The notes beneath the pieces were generated by a model. The model had not been told where the DNA came from. It did not search any database and saw nothing but the letters and a program-made list of their open reading frames with translations. A stretch of DNA of 12,461 bases. Origin: an uncultured Cardiobacterium sp. GTDB lineage: Bacteria > Pseudomonadota > Gammaproteobacteria > Cardiobacteriales > Cardiobacteriaceae. Each line of letters starts with the position of its first letter. Position 1 is the stretch's first letter. Positions 1 to 7,048 of this stretch are shown here, piece by piece. A program made the position numbers and the translations under genes. The stretch lies in assembly GCF_938028185.1 (NCBI RefSeq), contig NZ_CALJAH010000444.1, positions 1-12,461 on the forward strand. The letters run 5' to 3'.

Positions 1-911
1 GCGATGACGATGACGCCTTCGTTGCCTTCAAAGCCGTCCATTTCAACCAGGAGCTGGTTCAGCGTCTGTTCGCGTTCGTCGTGTCCGCCGCCGAGGCCTG
101 CGCCGCGCTGGCGGCCAACGGCGTCAATTTCGTCGATGAAGATAATGCAGGGCGCGTGTTTTTTCGCTTCTTCAAACATATCGCGTACGCGCGAGGCACC
201 GACGCCGACGAACATTTCCACGAAATCGGAGCCGGAGATGGTGAAGAACGGCACTTTCGCTTCGCCCGCAATGGCGCGCGCCAGCAGCGTCTTGCCGGTA
301 CCGGGCGGGCCGACCATGAGGAGACCACGCGGGATTTGTCCGCCGAGACGGCTGAATTTGCTCGGGTCGCGCAGGAATTCGACCATCTCTACCACGTCCG
401 CTTTCGCTTCGTCTGCCCCGGCGACATCGGCAAACGTCACCTTGATTTTGTCTTCCGGGATGAGGCGGGCGCGGCTTTTGCCGAAGGAAAAGGCGCCGCC
501 CTTGCCGCCGCCCTGAATCTGGCGGGTGGTGAACATAAAGAGGCCGATGAGCAGCAAAATCGGCAGCAAATTGACGAGGATACGGGTAAAGAGGCTTTCT
601 TTTTCCAGCGGCTCGCTGCTGATGTTGACCTTGTTGGCGCGCAGGTCACCGATGAGGGCACGGGTGTCGGTCGCCTCCGGGTTGTTGGTGGTGTAGCGCC
701 CGCCGCTGCGGTCGGTGAAGCTGATGCGCGCGTTTTGCAGGTCAATCGCCGCGCTCTGCACTTCGCCGTTGTCCACGCGGTCAAGGAACTGCGAATAGCT
801 GACTTCGCGCGTGTTGCCGGAGGTGCCGAATTTGCCCATCTCGCCGACGAGCAGCAGGAACAGCAGGATCAAGCCGCCCCAGACCAGTAATGATTTCCGC
901 ATATCGTTCAA
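1..911 (-). CDS. ftsH: FtsH, ATP-dependent zinc metalloprotease (N-terminal part; C-terminus beyond window)
   Basis: FtsH is the membrane-anchored AAA+ protease that extracts and degrades misassembled membrane proteins and selected cytosolic regulators. About 303 residues are visible. In order they are: TM1 near residues 7-23, a periplasmic domain, TM2 near 100-120, the Gly-rich linker [15 protein letters not shown], and the start of the AAA domain with Walker A GPPGTGK (about 201-207) and Walker B IIFIDEID (D260/E261). The zinc motif HExxH and the SRH arginines lie past the left edge, so proteolytic competence cannot be judged here. Start choice: a TTG at 911-909 sits 8 bases after GAGAGG, an ideal Shine-Dalgarno spacing, whereas the in-frame ATG at 902 would be 17 bases away. 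The TTG gives an N-terminus MNDMRKS. The gene follows rlmE by 17 bases, as in the E. coli rlmE-ftsH operon. The identification is firm; only the exact start is open. Confidence 0.96.
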   Translation of the reverse strand, partial: MNDMRKSLLVWGGLILLFLLLVGEMGKFGTSGNTREVSYSQFLDRVDNGEVQSAAIDLQNARISFTDRSGGRYTTNNPEATDTRALIGDLRANKVNISSEPLEKESLFTRILVNLLPILLLIGLFMFTTRQIQGGGKGGAFSFGKSRARLIPEDKIKVTFADVAGADEAKADVVEMVEFLRDPSKFSRLGGQIPRGLLMVGPPGTGKTLLARAIAGEAKVPFFTISGSDFVEMFVGVGASRVRDMFEEAKKHAPCIIFIDEIDAVGRQRGAGLGGGHDEREQTLNQLLVEMDGFEGNEGVIVI

Positions 912-928
912 AATTTTATCCTCTCAAT

Positions 929-1555
929 TCAAGACTTGCGGCCAAACCCGCGTGCCAGCAGGTAGGTTTCCTGACTGCGCGCGCGCGAGGCTTCGGGCTT
1001 GCGCGTCTGCACGGTCAAAAATTGGCTTTTCAAAGAGCGCAGTAGTGTATCAAACCCGGGGCCGTGGAAGATTTTTGTTAAGAAATCTCCACCCGGTGCG
1101 AGGCGGCTCTGCGCGAAATCCAGCGCCAGCTCGACCAGGTACATACTTTTCGCCTGATCAACGCTGCGCACGCCGCTAGTATTGGGGGCCATGTCGGAAA
1201 TCACAAGGTTTACCGCGCTGTCGCCGAGTTCGGCATAGAGCGCGTCCAGCACCGCCTGTTCGCGGAAATCGCCCTGGATGAAGGTGACATCGGCCAGGGC
1301 ATCCATCGGCAAAATATCCAGCGCAATCATCCGCCCGCGTCCATTCAAGCATTGCGCCACATACTGCGACCAGCCGCCCGGTGCCGCGCCCAGCTCCACC
1401 ACCACCATGCCGGGGCGGATGAGGCGGTCTTTCTCCTGAATTTCCATCAGTTTGTACACGGCGCGCGAGCGGTAGCCCTCCTGCTGCGCCTTTTGTACAT
1501 AAATATCGTTGAAATGTTCTTTCAGCCAGCGCTGACTTGTTTTGCTGCGTGCCAT
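929..1555 (-). CDS. rlmE: RlmE (RrmJ/FtsJ), 23S rRNA U2552 2'-O-methyltransferase
   Basis: This enzyme transfers methyl from SAM to the 2'-OH of U2552 in the A-loop of 23S rRNA, a late 50S maturation step in the cytoplasm. The protein has 208 residues, essentially the usual family length. The SAM-binding motif [14 protein letters not shown] is at 53-65, and the conserved SDMAPNTSG is at 120-128. The K-D-K-E catalytic tetrad of the family is complete at K35, D121, K161 and E196. The basic N-terminus ([14 protein letters not shown]) is also typical. The gene lies directly upstream of ftsH on the same strand and is divergent from yhbY with only 37 bases between the starts, an arrangement conserved in gammaproteobacteria. 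The Shine-Dalgarno is weak (GGTAAG just upstream). I looked for a sigma-32 promoter, which drives this operon in E. coli, and saw none that is convincing. Confidence 0.97.
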   Translation of the reverse strand: MARSKTSQRWLKEHFNDIYVQKAQQEGYRSRAVYKLMEIQEKDRLIRPGMVVVELGAAPGGWSQYVAQCLNGRGRMIALDILPMDALADVTFIQGDFREQAVLDALYAELGDSAVNLVISDMAPNTSGVRSVDQAKSMYLVELALDFAQSRLAPGGDFLTKIFHGPGFDTLLRSLKSQFLTVQTRKPEASRARSQETYLLARGFGRKS

Positions 1556-1581
1556 TGTCTTACCATACGCGGAAATTCAAC

Positions 1582-1610
1582 AGGATATAAAAATGTTAAG
1601 CAAAAACCAA
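1582..1610 (-). promoter_or_regulatory. Candidate sigma-70 promoter for rlmE-ftsH
   Basis: On the minus strand, TTGGTT (1610-1605) is followed by a 17-base spacer and TATCCT (1587-1582). This would start transcription near 1575, about 20 bases before the rlmE ATG. The element lies inside the first codons of the divergent yhbY gene, so the two transcription units would share control DNA. The hexamers are only moderate matches, so this is an inference from spacing and position. Confidence 0.3.
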
Positions 1611-1889
1611 ATCCGTTTTTTAAAAGCCCAGGCGCACCATCTGCATCCTGTGGTGTTGATTGGCGCCAATGGTGTCAGCGAAGGGGTAGATCGGGAAATC
1701 AACCGCGCCTTGGACAGTCACGAACTCATCAAAGTCAAACTCGGCAATATTGCCGATGAGATTCAGGCGGAGATGATTGCCCATATTACAGAAACGCATC
1801 AGGCAGAATTTGTGCAGAAGATTGGCCATACCGCCGTTTTTTACCGGCACAATAAAGAAAAGGCCAAGATTGTTTTGCCCAAAGACTGA
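1593..1889 (+). CDS. yhbY: YhbY, CRM-domain ribosome assembly RNA-binding protein
   Basis: This is a small (98 residues) one-domain CRS1/YhbY (CRM) protein. The family binds pre-50S particles and is linked to large-subunit assembly. Visible hallmarks are the N-terminal LSKNQIRFLKAQAHHLHPVV helix-strand, the glycine loop IGANGVSEGV (about 24-33), the basic strand HELIKVKLG, and the C-terminal IGHTAVFYRHN strand. The length matches the family (E. coli has 97). The ORF can be opened 17 codons earlier at 1542, but the ATG at 1593 has AGGA seven bases upstream and gives the normal family N-terminus, so I chose it. It is the only plus-strand gene in the window, is divergent from rlmE-ftsH as in E. 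coli, and ends 14 bases before a strong terminator. Confidence 0.95.
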   Translation: MLSKNQIRFLKAQAHHLHPVVLIGANGVSEGVDREINRALDSHELIKVKLGNIADEIQAEMIAHITETHQAEFVQKIGHTAVFYRHNKEKAKIVLPKD

Positions 1890-1903
1890 ATGCGGAAGTT
1901 AAT

Positions 1904-1932
1904 AAAAAAGGCGGGAAAATCCCGCCTTTTTT
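1904..1932. terminator. Bidirectional rho-independent terminator between yhbY and the lipoprotein gene
   Basis: A perfect 6-bp GC stem, GGCGGG (1910-1915) and CCCGCC (1921-1926), encloses the loop AAAAT. It is flanked by six A on the left and six T on the right. The symmetric A and T tracts make it usable in both directions: for plus-strand yhbY (stop at 1889) and for the minus-strand lipoprotein gene (stop at 1951). The convergent arrangement supports this. Confidence 0.93.
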
Positions 1933-1950
1933 ACGCAAGCGTTGGGGCAA

Positions 1951-3144
1951 TTAACGTCTGCCACCAAAACCGCCAACATAGTGGACTGCTTCGCCTTTGG
2001 CATCCTGGCCATGCAGACCGTAAACCCCGCCGATTTCTTCGGCAGCCGGGCCGTAGAAGCGACCTTTCATGTCACCGGAGAGACCGTTGGCAGCACGCAT
2101 CGTGCCGTTGAAGTCGCCAGTGCCTTCTGCCCATGACGCTGAACCGTTCAGGTTAAGGTCGGGACGGTCTTCAATGACGTGACCGAAGGCGCCAAATTCG
2201 TGCAGGACAGAAGTATCAGTCGTTTCGTAGCTCAGGTTGCGTGCACCAAAATCAGCGTGGATTTTGTTGTGCGCGGTGACTTGTGCCGAGTTGTAATAGG
2301 CGTGGGTGATACCGGTGTAATCCGCGCCACCAGCGGTCGGCATTTCACTGCCTTTGGTCGGGCGACCAATGCTTTGATAGCCGAGGATAACGTCACGACG
2401 GTTTTTCAGATAACTGCCGTTCGCACCACCGAAGAAGTTACCGAAAGTTTGATAGCTCCAACCGGCAGCGGAAGGGCTACGGAAATAGGAAGACAGGTAT
2501 TGTTGTTTGTTTTGTACCAGTGTCGGGTTGGCAAACAGGAGTACTTCGTTGAATTCACGACCAATGGAACCACCGAAATCTTGCAGCTCGCCATTGACAC
2601 GTTTGCGGGTAATCTTGCTGATACCGGCATCTTTCGGAATGTTGGCATTGCCGTCAATGGTGCCGGAAGCCAAAATGGAGTGATAAACGCCATTGATGTC
2701 CTGCATCATCACCGGATCCAGACCATTATCTTGCTGCTGATTCTGGTTGTTTTTGTTATTTTGGTTATTTCCTTTCGCCAATCCGCTGCATTTGCTCTTC
2801 GCGCAGATTTCACTAACGATACCCGGCTGGTCATAGGCGAGGCGGTCGGTGTTGTCAATCTTGCCGTTGCCGTTGTTATCGACGGAAACGACGGTCGGAC
2901 TCAGTTGTTGGCCGATACCGTCCTGGCCATCGGTCAGGAATTTGTTCATGGCCGGATCATTTCTGTCAATCTGTTTCGGCGGCGTACCCTGTTTCTGTTG
3001 TTGATCAGCGTCCGAGCCTTTGGGCGGGGTGAGGAAGCCGATGTGATTGTCATGTCCGGCGATGGTGTCGCTGCCACAGGCGCTGAGCAAGGCGACGCTG
3101 AGGATGGACAGCATCCATTGCGGTTTCATCTTTTTCCGTTGCAT
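1951..3144 (-). CDS. Slam-dependent-type surface lipoprotein (TbpB/fHbp-like beta-barrel domain)
   Basis: This is a predicted outer-membrane surface lipoprotein of 397 residues. The signal peptide ends in the lipobox LLSAC, with C23 as the lipidated residue. A flexible Gln/Lys/Pro-rich stalk follows, then an EF-hand-like loop at D89-D100, a close cysteine pair (C114, C119) and an Asn/Gln-rich low-complexity stretch (about 124-140). The C-terminal half (about 230-397) has alternating short Gly-rich strands. It ends in a GRFYGPAAEEIGGVYGL motif (361-377) and GGFGGRR, typical of the small 8-stranded barrel of TbpB, fHbp and other lipoproteins exported by Slam. Ligand unknown: this group includes proteins that capture transferrin, hemoglobin, heme or complement factor H. 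No Slam (DUF560) or TonB receptor gene is in the window. The start at 3144 is chosen over 3156 because GGAG lies six bases before it. The gene is monocistronic, between a terminator and its own promoter, and is visibly AT-richer than its neighbours. Confidence 0.82.
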   Translation of the reverse strand: MQRKKMKPQWMLSILSVALLSACGSDTIAGHDNHIGFLTPPKGSDADQQQKQGTPPKQIDRNDPAMNKFLTDGQDGIGQQLSPTVVSVDNNGNGKIDNTDRLAYDQPGIVSEICAKSKCSGLAKGNNQNNKNNQNQQQDNGLDPVMMQDINGVYHSILASGTIDGNANIPKDAGISKITRKRVNGELQDFGGSIGREFNEVLLFANPTLVQNKQQYLSSYFRSPSAAGWSYQTFGNFFGGANGSYLKNRRDVILGYQSIGRPTKGSEMPTAGGADYTGITHAYYNSAQVTAHNKIHADFGARNLSYETTDTSVLHEFGAFGHVIEDRPDLNLNGSASWAEGTGDFNGTMRAANGLSGDMKGRFYGPAAEEIGGVYGLHGQDAKGEAVHYVGGFGGRR

Positions 3145-3176
3145 AGGTATCTCCATAGCGGGTTGGTTAAAAGGGA

Positions 3177-3190
3177 TTAACTTACGTTAA
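3177..3190. promoter_or_regulatory. Inverted repeat near the lipoprotein transcription start
   Basis: TTAAC (3177-3181) and GTTAA (3186-3190) form a perfect 5-bp palindrome around TTAC. It falls just downstream of the predicted -10, where the transcript would begin, so it could be a regulator site or a short leader hairpin. No known consensus is matched. Confidence 0.25.
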
Positions 3191-3194
3191 GGTG

Positions 3195-3211
3195 GATAAT
3201 CATACATTATC
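3195..3211. promoter_or_regulatory. Fur-like palindrome overlapping the lipoprotein -10
   Basis: GATAAT (3195-3200) and ATTATC (3206-3211) are perfect inverted 6-mers separated by CATAC. They are the same half-sites as in the Fur box, but the centre is two bases shorter than the 19-bp consensus. The site covers the predicted -10 hexamer, the position expected for a repressor. Iron control would suit a TbpB-like lipoprotein. The half-sites are seen; Fur binding is inferred. Confidence 0.4.
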
Positions 3212-3226
3212 GTAACCGAAAAGCAA
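3199..3226 (-). promoter_or_regulatory. Candidate sigma-70 promoter for the surface lipoprotein gene
   Basis: On the minus strand, TTGCTT (3226-3221), a 16-base spacer and TATGAT (3204-3199) form a plausible promoter. It would start transcripts near 3192 with a leader of roughly 48 bases. The surrounding DNA is AT-rich compared with adjacent genes. The -10 is embedded in the GATAAT/ATTATC palindrome. Confidence 0.45.
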
Positions 3227-3279
3227 GAACTTTAGCCCCGCAGGCGATGTGCTGTTGTGCGGCTGCGACAGCGTCCGCT

Positions 3280-4167
3280 TTAGCCTTGTGGTTGGCGGAT
3301 TTTTTGCGCGACGCTAACAACGGCGTAGAGCGCGAGGCCGACCACGCTGCCGACGCCGACGGAAAGGGCGGCATCAATCCACCACGCGGCGAATCCGCCC
3401 ATGCCTGCCGTCCAGTGTTGTGCGAGGTGGTGCAAGGCGGCGATGTTTTCCACCCACAGGTGGCCGCCGACGATAAACATCGCTGCCGTCCCTGCCACCG
3501 ACAGCGCTTTCAGCAGTTTCGGCGCGAACCACAGCAGCGCCCGCCCCGCCGCTTGCAACAGCCGGGACGGTTTTCCGCGCCAGTAGAGGCCGAGGTCGTC
3601 GATTTTGACAATCAGCGCGACCACGCCATAGACGGCGGCGGTGAGTATCAGCGCGACGGCGGAGAGGCCGAGGATTTGTGTCAGCAGCGGTTTGCCGACG
3701 AAGCTCGCCAAGGCGATAACGACGATTTCCAGCGAGAGGATGAAGTCGGTGCGGATGGCGGCGCGGATTTTTTCTTGTTCAACTACTGCCGGATTGCGCA
3801 TGTCTTCGTGCGTGTCTGCGTGGGCATCGTCGTGATGCAGCAGGCGGTGCAGGATTTTTTCGACGCCTTCGTAGCAGAGGTAGGCGCCGCCAATCATCAG
3901 CACCAGCGGCACGGCGGCAGGCAAAAAGGCGCTCAGGAGAAAAGCGGCGGGGACGATGATGGCTTTGTTGAGCAGCGAGCCTTTGCTCACCGCCCAAATA
4001 ATCGGCAACTCGCGGCTGGCGTGGAGGCCGGTGAGCTGGTTGGCGTTGAGCGCGAGGTCATCGCCGAGTACGCCCGCCGTTTTTTTGGTGGCGATTTTGG
4101 TCATCGCCGCGACGTCATCGAGCAGCGAGGCGACGTCGTCCAGCAGCGCGAAGAATCCGCCCGCCAT
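3280..4167 (-). CDS. DUF808 (YedI-like) inner-membrane protein
   Basis: This 295-residue integral membrane protein is of unknown biochemical function. It is recognised as DUF808/YedI by the N-terminal MAGGFFALLDDVASLLDDVAAM, the following TKIATKKTAGVLGDDLALNA and the region up to GVEKILHRLLHHDD. It has a hydrophilic His/Asp-rich loop (about 112-125) and several hydrophobic segments, near 70-100, 145-165, 170-195, 225-245 and 260-285. The length agrees with the family (E. coli YedI is about 305). The reading frame extends farther upstream, but the ATG at 4167 has GGAGGG six bases before it and gives the family N-terminus. That ribosome site is encoded in the last codons of ybeY, whose stop is only 2 bases away, so the two are almost surely translated from one mRNA. 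In E. coli this operon place is held by ybeX (CorC-like), not yedI. No terminator is visible after its stop. Confidence 0.9.
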   Translation of the reverse strand: MAGGFFALLDDVASLLDDVAAMTKIATKKTAGVLGDDLALNANQLTGLHASRELPIIWAVSKGSLLNKAIIVPAAFLLSAFLPAAVPLVLMIGGAYLCYEGVEKILHRLLHHDDAHADTHEDMRNPAVVEQEKIRAAIRTDFILSLEIVVIALASFVGKPLLTQILGLSAVALILTAAVYGVVALIVKIDDLGLYWRGKPSRLLQAAGRALLWFAPKLLKALSVAGTAAMFIVGGHLWVENIAALHHLAQHWTAGMGGFAAWWIDAALSVGVGSVVGLALYAVVSVAQKIRQPQG

Positions 4168-4169
4168 CG

Positions 4170-4655
4170 TCAGCCCTCCACCGGCGCGGGCGTTTCCGCG
4201 TAGGGGTCGGCGTAGCCGAGTTTGGCGAGGATTTCGCGTTCGGTGTTTTCCATTTTTTCCGCTTCCTCGTCTTCGATGTGGTCGTAACCGAGCAGGTGGA
4301 GGAAGCCGTGGATGACGATGTGCGCCCAATGCGCTTCCATCGTTTTTTTCTGCTCTTTCGCTTCACGGTTGACGACGGCGGCGGCAATGACCACGTCGCC
4401 CAACAGGCGCGGTTCTTCCGGCAAATCCCAGTCGCAGGGGAAGGAGAGGACGTTGGTCGGGTAGTCTTTGCCGCGATAGTCGCGGTTCAGCTCCTGCATT
4501 TCGTCGTTGTCAACGAGGCGTATGGTCAGCTCCAGCGCTTCTTCAATGGCGAGCGTTTCGCGCGCGGTTTCCAGCCAGCGTTGCAGGCGTTTTTCACTGG
4601 GAAAGCGTTCATCGTTGCCGAGTTCTTCGGTTTGGTAGTCAATGGTCAGGCTCAT
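4170..4655 (-). CDS. ybeY: YbeY, rRNA-maturation endoribonuclease
   Basis: YbeY is a metal-dependent single-strand endoribonuclease that takes part in 16S rRNA 3'-end maturation and ribosome quality control in the cytoplasm. The protein has 161 residues, near the usual length. The zinc signature [11 protein letters not shown] is complete, with ligands H116, H120 and H126. The conserved [12 protein letters not shown] block (61-72) contains the family arginine R61. Its ATG overlaps the stop of ybeZ (ATGA, 4 bases) and its stop lies 2 bases before the DUF808 start, so it is translationally coupled on both sides. miaB-ybeZ-ybeY is a widely conserved order and fits YbeY's known functional tie to the PhoH-like ATPase. 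Confidence 0.97.
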   Translation of the reverse strand: MSLTIDYQTEELGNDERFPSEKRLQRWLETARETLAIEEALELTIRLVDNDEMQELNRDYRGKDYPTNVLSFPCDWDLPEEPRLLGDVVIAAAVVNREAKEQKKTMEAHWAHIVIHGFLHLLGYDHIEDEEAEKMENTEREILAKLGYADPYAETPAPVEG

Positions 4656-5638
4656 GGTGTCGGTTTTTCGTCGGGTTGTTCGGCGGCGGCGTAGGCTTCA
4701 ACGATGCGCTGCACCAGCGGGTGGCGCACTACGTCCTGCGCGGCAAAGCGGGTGAAGGAGATGCCGTCCACGCCATCCAGAATGCGTGCGGCGTGTTTCA
4801 GCCCGCTGGTCACGCCCTTCGGCAGGTCAATTTGCGTCGCGTCTCCAGTAATCACGGCGGTCGAGCCGAAGCCGAGGCGGGTCAGAAACATCTTCATCTG
4901 CTCAACGGTGGTGTTTTGCGCCTCATCTAGGATGATGAAGGCGTCGTTCAGGGTGCGGCCACGCATGAAGGCGAGCGGCGCGATTTCGATGACGCCGCGC
5001 TCCATCAGCTTGGCAACGCGCTCGCCGCCGAGCATATCGTTCAGCGCGTCGTAGAGCGGGCGCAGGTAGGGGTCAACCTTCTGCGTCATGTCGCCGGGGA
5101 GGAAGCCGAGGCGTTCGCCCGCTTCCACCGCCGGGCGTACCAGCACCAGCTTGCGCACCTTGTCTTCGGCGAGATAGGAAACGGCAGCGGCGACGGCGAG
5201 ATAGGTCTTGCCCGTCCCCGCCGGGCCGATGCCAAAATTGACGGCGTGCTCAAAGATGCGGCGCAGATAACGGCGCTGGTTTGAGCCGCGCCCGCTAATG
5301 GTGCCGCGCCGCGTTTCAATGCGGATGTCCTTGCCCTCGTCGCGCGCGGCGATTTCCCCGGCGAGCGTCGCCCCCGCATCACGCAGGGCGAGGTGGACAT
5401 CATCGGCGTTCAGCACGCCGCTGCCGGTCTGCGCGTAGAGGTTTTCGATGACGAAACGCGCCTGCGCGCAGCGCCCCTCGTCGCCTTCCACTTGAAAGAG
5501 ATGCCCGCGGTTGCCAATCTGCACGTGCAGTTGTTCTTCAATCAGGCGCAAATGCGCGTTTAGCTGCCCGACCAGCTCGCCCAGGCGGGTTTGGTCTTGC
5601 GGGGCAAGCTGGAAGGCCAAAGTATGTTTTTCACTCAT
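4652..5638 (-). CDS. ybeZ: YbeZ, PhoH-like P-loop ATPase
   Basis: This is a cytoplasmic PhoH-family NTPase that works with YbeY in RNA metabolism. It has 328 residues. The N-terminal ~110 residues form the small RNA-binding-like domain, followed by the PhoH domain with Walker A GPAGTGKT (138-145), the family block [16 protein letters not shown] (168-183), Walker [10 protein letters not shown] (D238, E239) and VITGD in the sensor region. An upstream ATG at 5686 is in frame. I chose 5638 because it starts 4 bases after the miaB stop and gives the normal N-terminus MSEKHTLAF. It lacks a clear Shine-Dalgarno, so re-initiation after miaB is likely. It overlaps ybeY by 4 bases. Confidence 0.95.
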   Translation of the reverse strand: MSEKHTLAFQLAPQDQTRLGELVGQLNAHLRLIEEQLHVQIGNRGHLFQVEGDEGRCAQARFVIENLYAQTGSGVLNADDVHLALRDAGATLAGEIAARDEGKDIRIETRRGTISGRGSNQRRYLRRIFEHAVNFGIGPAGTGKTYLAVAAAVSYLAEDKVRKLVLVRPAVEAGERLGFLPGDMTQKVDPYLRPLYDALNDMLGGERVAKLMERGVIEIAPLAFMRGRTLNDAFIILDEAQNTTVEQMKMFLTRLGFGSTAVITGDATQIDLPKGVTSGLKHAARILDGVDGISFTRFAAQDVVRHPLVQRIVEAYAAAEQPDEKPTP

Positions 5639-5642
5639 GGAT

Positions 5643-7013
5643 TTATGCGCTGTAACGCTGCGGGGCGCGCTGTCCTTCCGCCTCAATCAGGCGGCCGCGC
5701 AGCGAGTTCTTGTAAGCGGCGGTAATCTGCACCTTGGCGAAGCGGCCAATCAGCGACTGCGGCGCCTGAAAATTGACGACGCGGTTGTTCTCGGTGCGGC
5801 CGCAAACCTCTTTCGCATTCTTCTTCGAGATGCCATCAACCAGCACCCACTGCTCGCTGCCGACCATATCGGCAGAAATCTGCGCCGCCATCTGCAAGAT
5901 GCGCGCCTGCAAGCGGGCAAGCCGCGCCTTTTTCACCTCCATCGGAATGCGGTCGGGCATCGCCGCCGCCGGCGTGCCGGGGCGCGGGCTGTAAATAAAG
6001 CTGAAGGAAGTGTCGTAGAAGACGTCTTCAATCAACTGCATCGTCGCCTCAAAATCGGCATCTTCCTCGCCGGGGAAGCCAACGATGAAATCCGAAGAAA
6101 AACTGATATTCGGGCGAATCTCGCGCAACCGTGCCAACTTTTCCTTGTATTCTGCCGCCTTGTGGCCGCGTTTCATCAGCGCCAGCACCTTGTCCGAACC
6201 GCTCTGCACCGGTAAATGCAGGTAGCTGACGAGTTGCGGCACGCGGCGATAGACCTCAATCAAACTGTCGGTGAACTCCACCGGATGCGAGGTGGTGAAG
6301 CGCACGCGGTCAATGCCGTCAATGGCGGCGACGTATTCGATGAGCAGCGCCAGGTCGGCGGTGCCGCCGTCAAAGAGCGCGCCACGGTAAGCGTTCACGT
6401 TCTGCCCGAGCAGATTGATTTCGCGCACGCCCTGCGCGGCAAGCGAGGCGCATTCGGCGATGACGTCGTCAAACGGGCGGCTGACTTCCTCGCCGCGCGT
6501 GTACGGTACGACGCAGAAAGTGCAGTATTTGGAGCAGCCTTCCATGACCGAGACGAAAGCGGTCGGTCCTTCGGCGCGCGGTTCGGGCAGGTGGTCAAAT
6601 TTCTCGATTTCCGGGAAGGACACATCAACCACGCCGTCGCGTTTTTCCTGCGCCTCGCTGATGAGGTTGGGCAGGCGGTGCAGCGTCTGCGGGCCGAAAA
6701 CGACATCGACCGCGGGCGCGCGGCGGCGCAGCTCCTCGCCTTCCTGCGAGGCGACGCAACCGCCGACGGCGATAATCACGTGCGGTTTGGCGTCCTTGAG
6801 CGGCTTCCAGCGGCCAATCTGCGAAAACACCTTCTCCTGCGCCTTCTCGCGGATGGAGCAAGTGTTGAGCAGCAAAATATCGGCCTCCTCCGGCGTATCG
6901 ACCGGGGTGATGCCATGCGAGACCTTGAGCACGGCGAGCATCTTGGACGAGTCGTACTCGTTCATCTGGCAGCCATGCGTTTCAATATAAACGTGTTTTA
7001 GCAGTTGCGACAT
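5643..7013 (-). CDS. miaB: MiaB, tRNA (N6-isopentenyladenosine-37) methylthiotransferase
   Basis: MiaB is a radical-SAM enzyme that inserts sulfur and a methyl group at C2 of i6A37 in tRNAs reading UNN codons, giving ms2i6A37. The 456 residues hold all three parts. The N-terminal UPF0004 domain carries the auxiliary-cluster cysteines C15, C52 and C86. The radical SAM core has CSKYCTFC (C160, C164, C167). The C-terminal TRAM RNA-binding domain covers about 388-450. The N-terminus [24 protein letters not shown] is diagnostic for MiaB rather than RimO or MtaB. No clear Shine-Dalgarno precedes the ATG. A consensus TATAAT lies 30 bases upstream. It heads the miaB-ybeZ-ybeY-DUF808 operon; the next gene starts 4 bases after its stop. 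Confidence 0.97.
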   Translation of the reverse strand: MSQLLKHVYIETHGCQMNEYDSSKMLAVLKVSHGITPVDTPEEADILLLNTCSIREKAQEKVFSQIGRWKPLKDAKPHVIIAVGGCVASQEGEELRRRAPAVDVVFGPQTLHRLPNLISEAQEKRDGVVDVSFPEIEKFDHLPEPRAEGPTAFVSVMEGCSKYCTFCVVPYTRGEEVSRPFDDVIAECASLAAQGVREINLLGQNVNAYRGALFDGGTADLALLIEYVAAIDGIDRVRFTTSHPVEFTDSLIEVYRRVPQLVSYLHLPVQSGSDKVLALMKRGHKAAEYKEKLARLREIRPNISFSSDFIVGFPGEEDADFEATMQLIEDVFYDTSFSFIYSPRPGTPAAAMPDRIPMEVKKARLARLQARILQMAAQISADMVGSEQWVLVDGISKKNAKEVCGRTENNRVVNFQAPQSLIGRFAKVQITAAYKNSLRGRLIEAEGQRAPQRYSA

Positions 7014-7042
7014 GATTGATATAAGTATGAAAAACGGCGCGC

Positions 7043-7048
7043 ATTATA
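7043..7048 (-). promoter_or_regulatory. -10 box of the miaB operon promoter
   Basis: A perfect TATAAT on the minus strand lies 30 bases before the miaB ATG and overlaps the stop codon of the upstream HAD gene. No good -35 is at 17 bases; the nearest, TTGCGC (7073-7068), has a long 19-base spacer. Read-through from the HAD gene is equally possible. Confidence 0.5.

Noticed and set aside
81..890. 269-codon plus-strand frame opposite ftsH
   Set aside because: Antisense shadow of a clear FtsH reading frame; no motif and atypical composition.
1542..1592. Upstream extension of yhbY by 17 codons
   Set aside because: It overlaps the rlmE start, lacks a Shine-Dalgarno and is not part of the normal YhbY N-terminus. 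The ATG at 1593 has AGGA at seven bases.
2613..2660. Second EF-hand-like loop near lipoprotein residues 164-175 (DGNANIPKDAGI)
   Set aside because: It lacks Gly at position 6 and an acidic residue at position 12, so it does not meet the pattern; only the loop at 89-100 does.
2179..3180. 333-codon plus-strand frame opposite the lipoprotein gene
   Set aside because: The minus-strand frame has a signal peptide, lipobox, Shine-Dalgarno, promoter and terminator. The plus-strand frame has none and runs over the promoter of the real gene.
3247..4203. 318-codon plus-strand frame opposite the DUF808 gene
   Set aside because: Antisense shadow. The minus-strand frame matches a known family and is coupled to ybeY.
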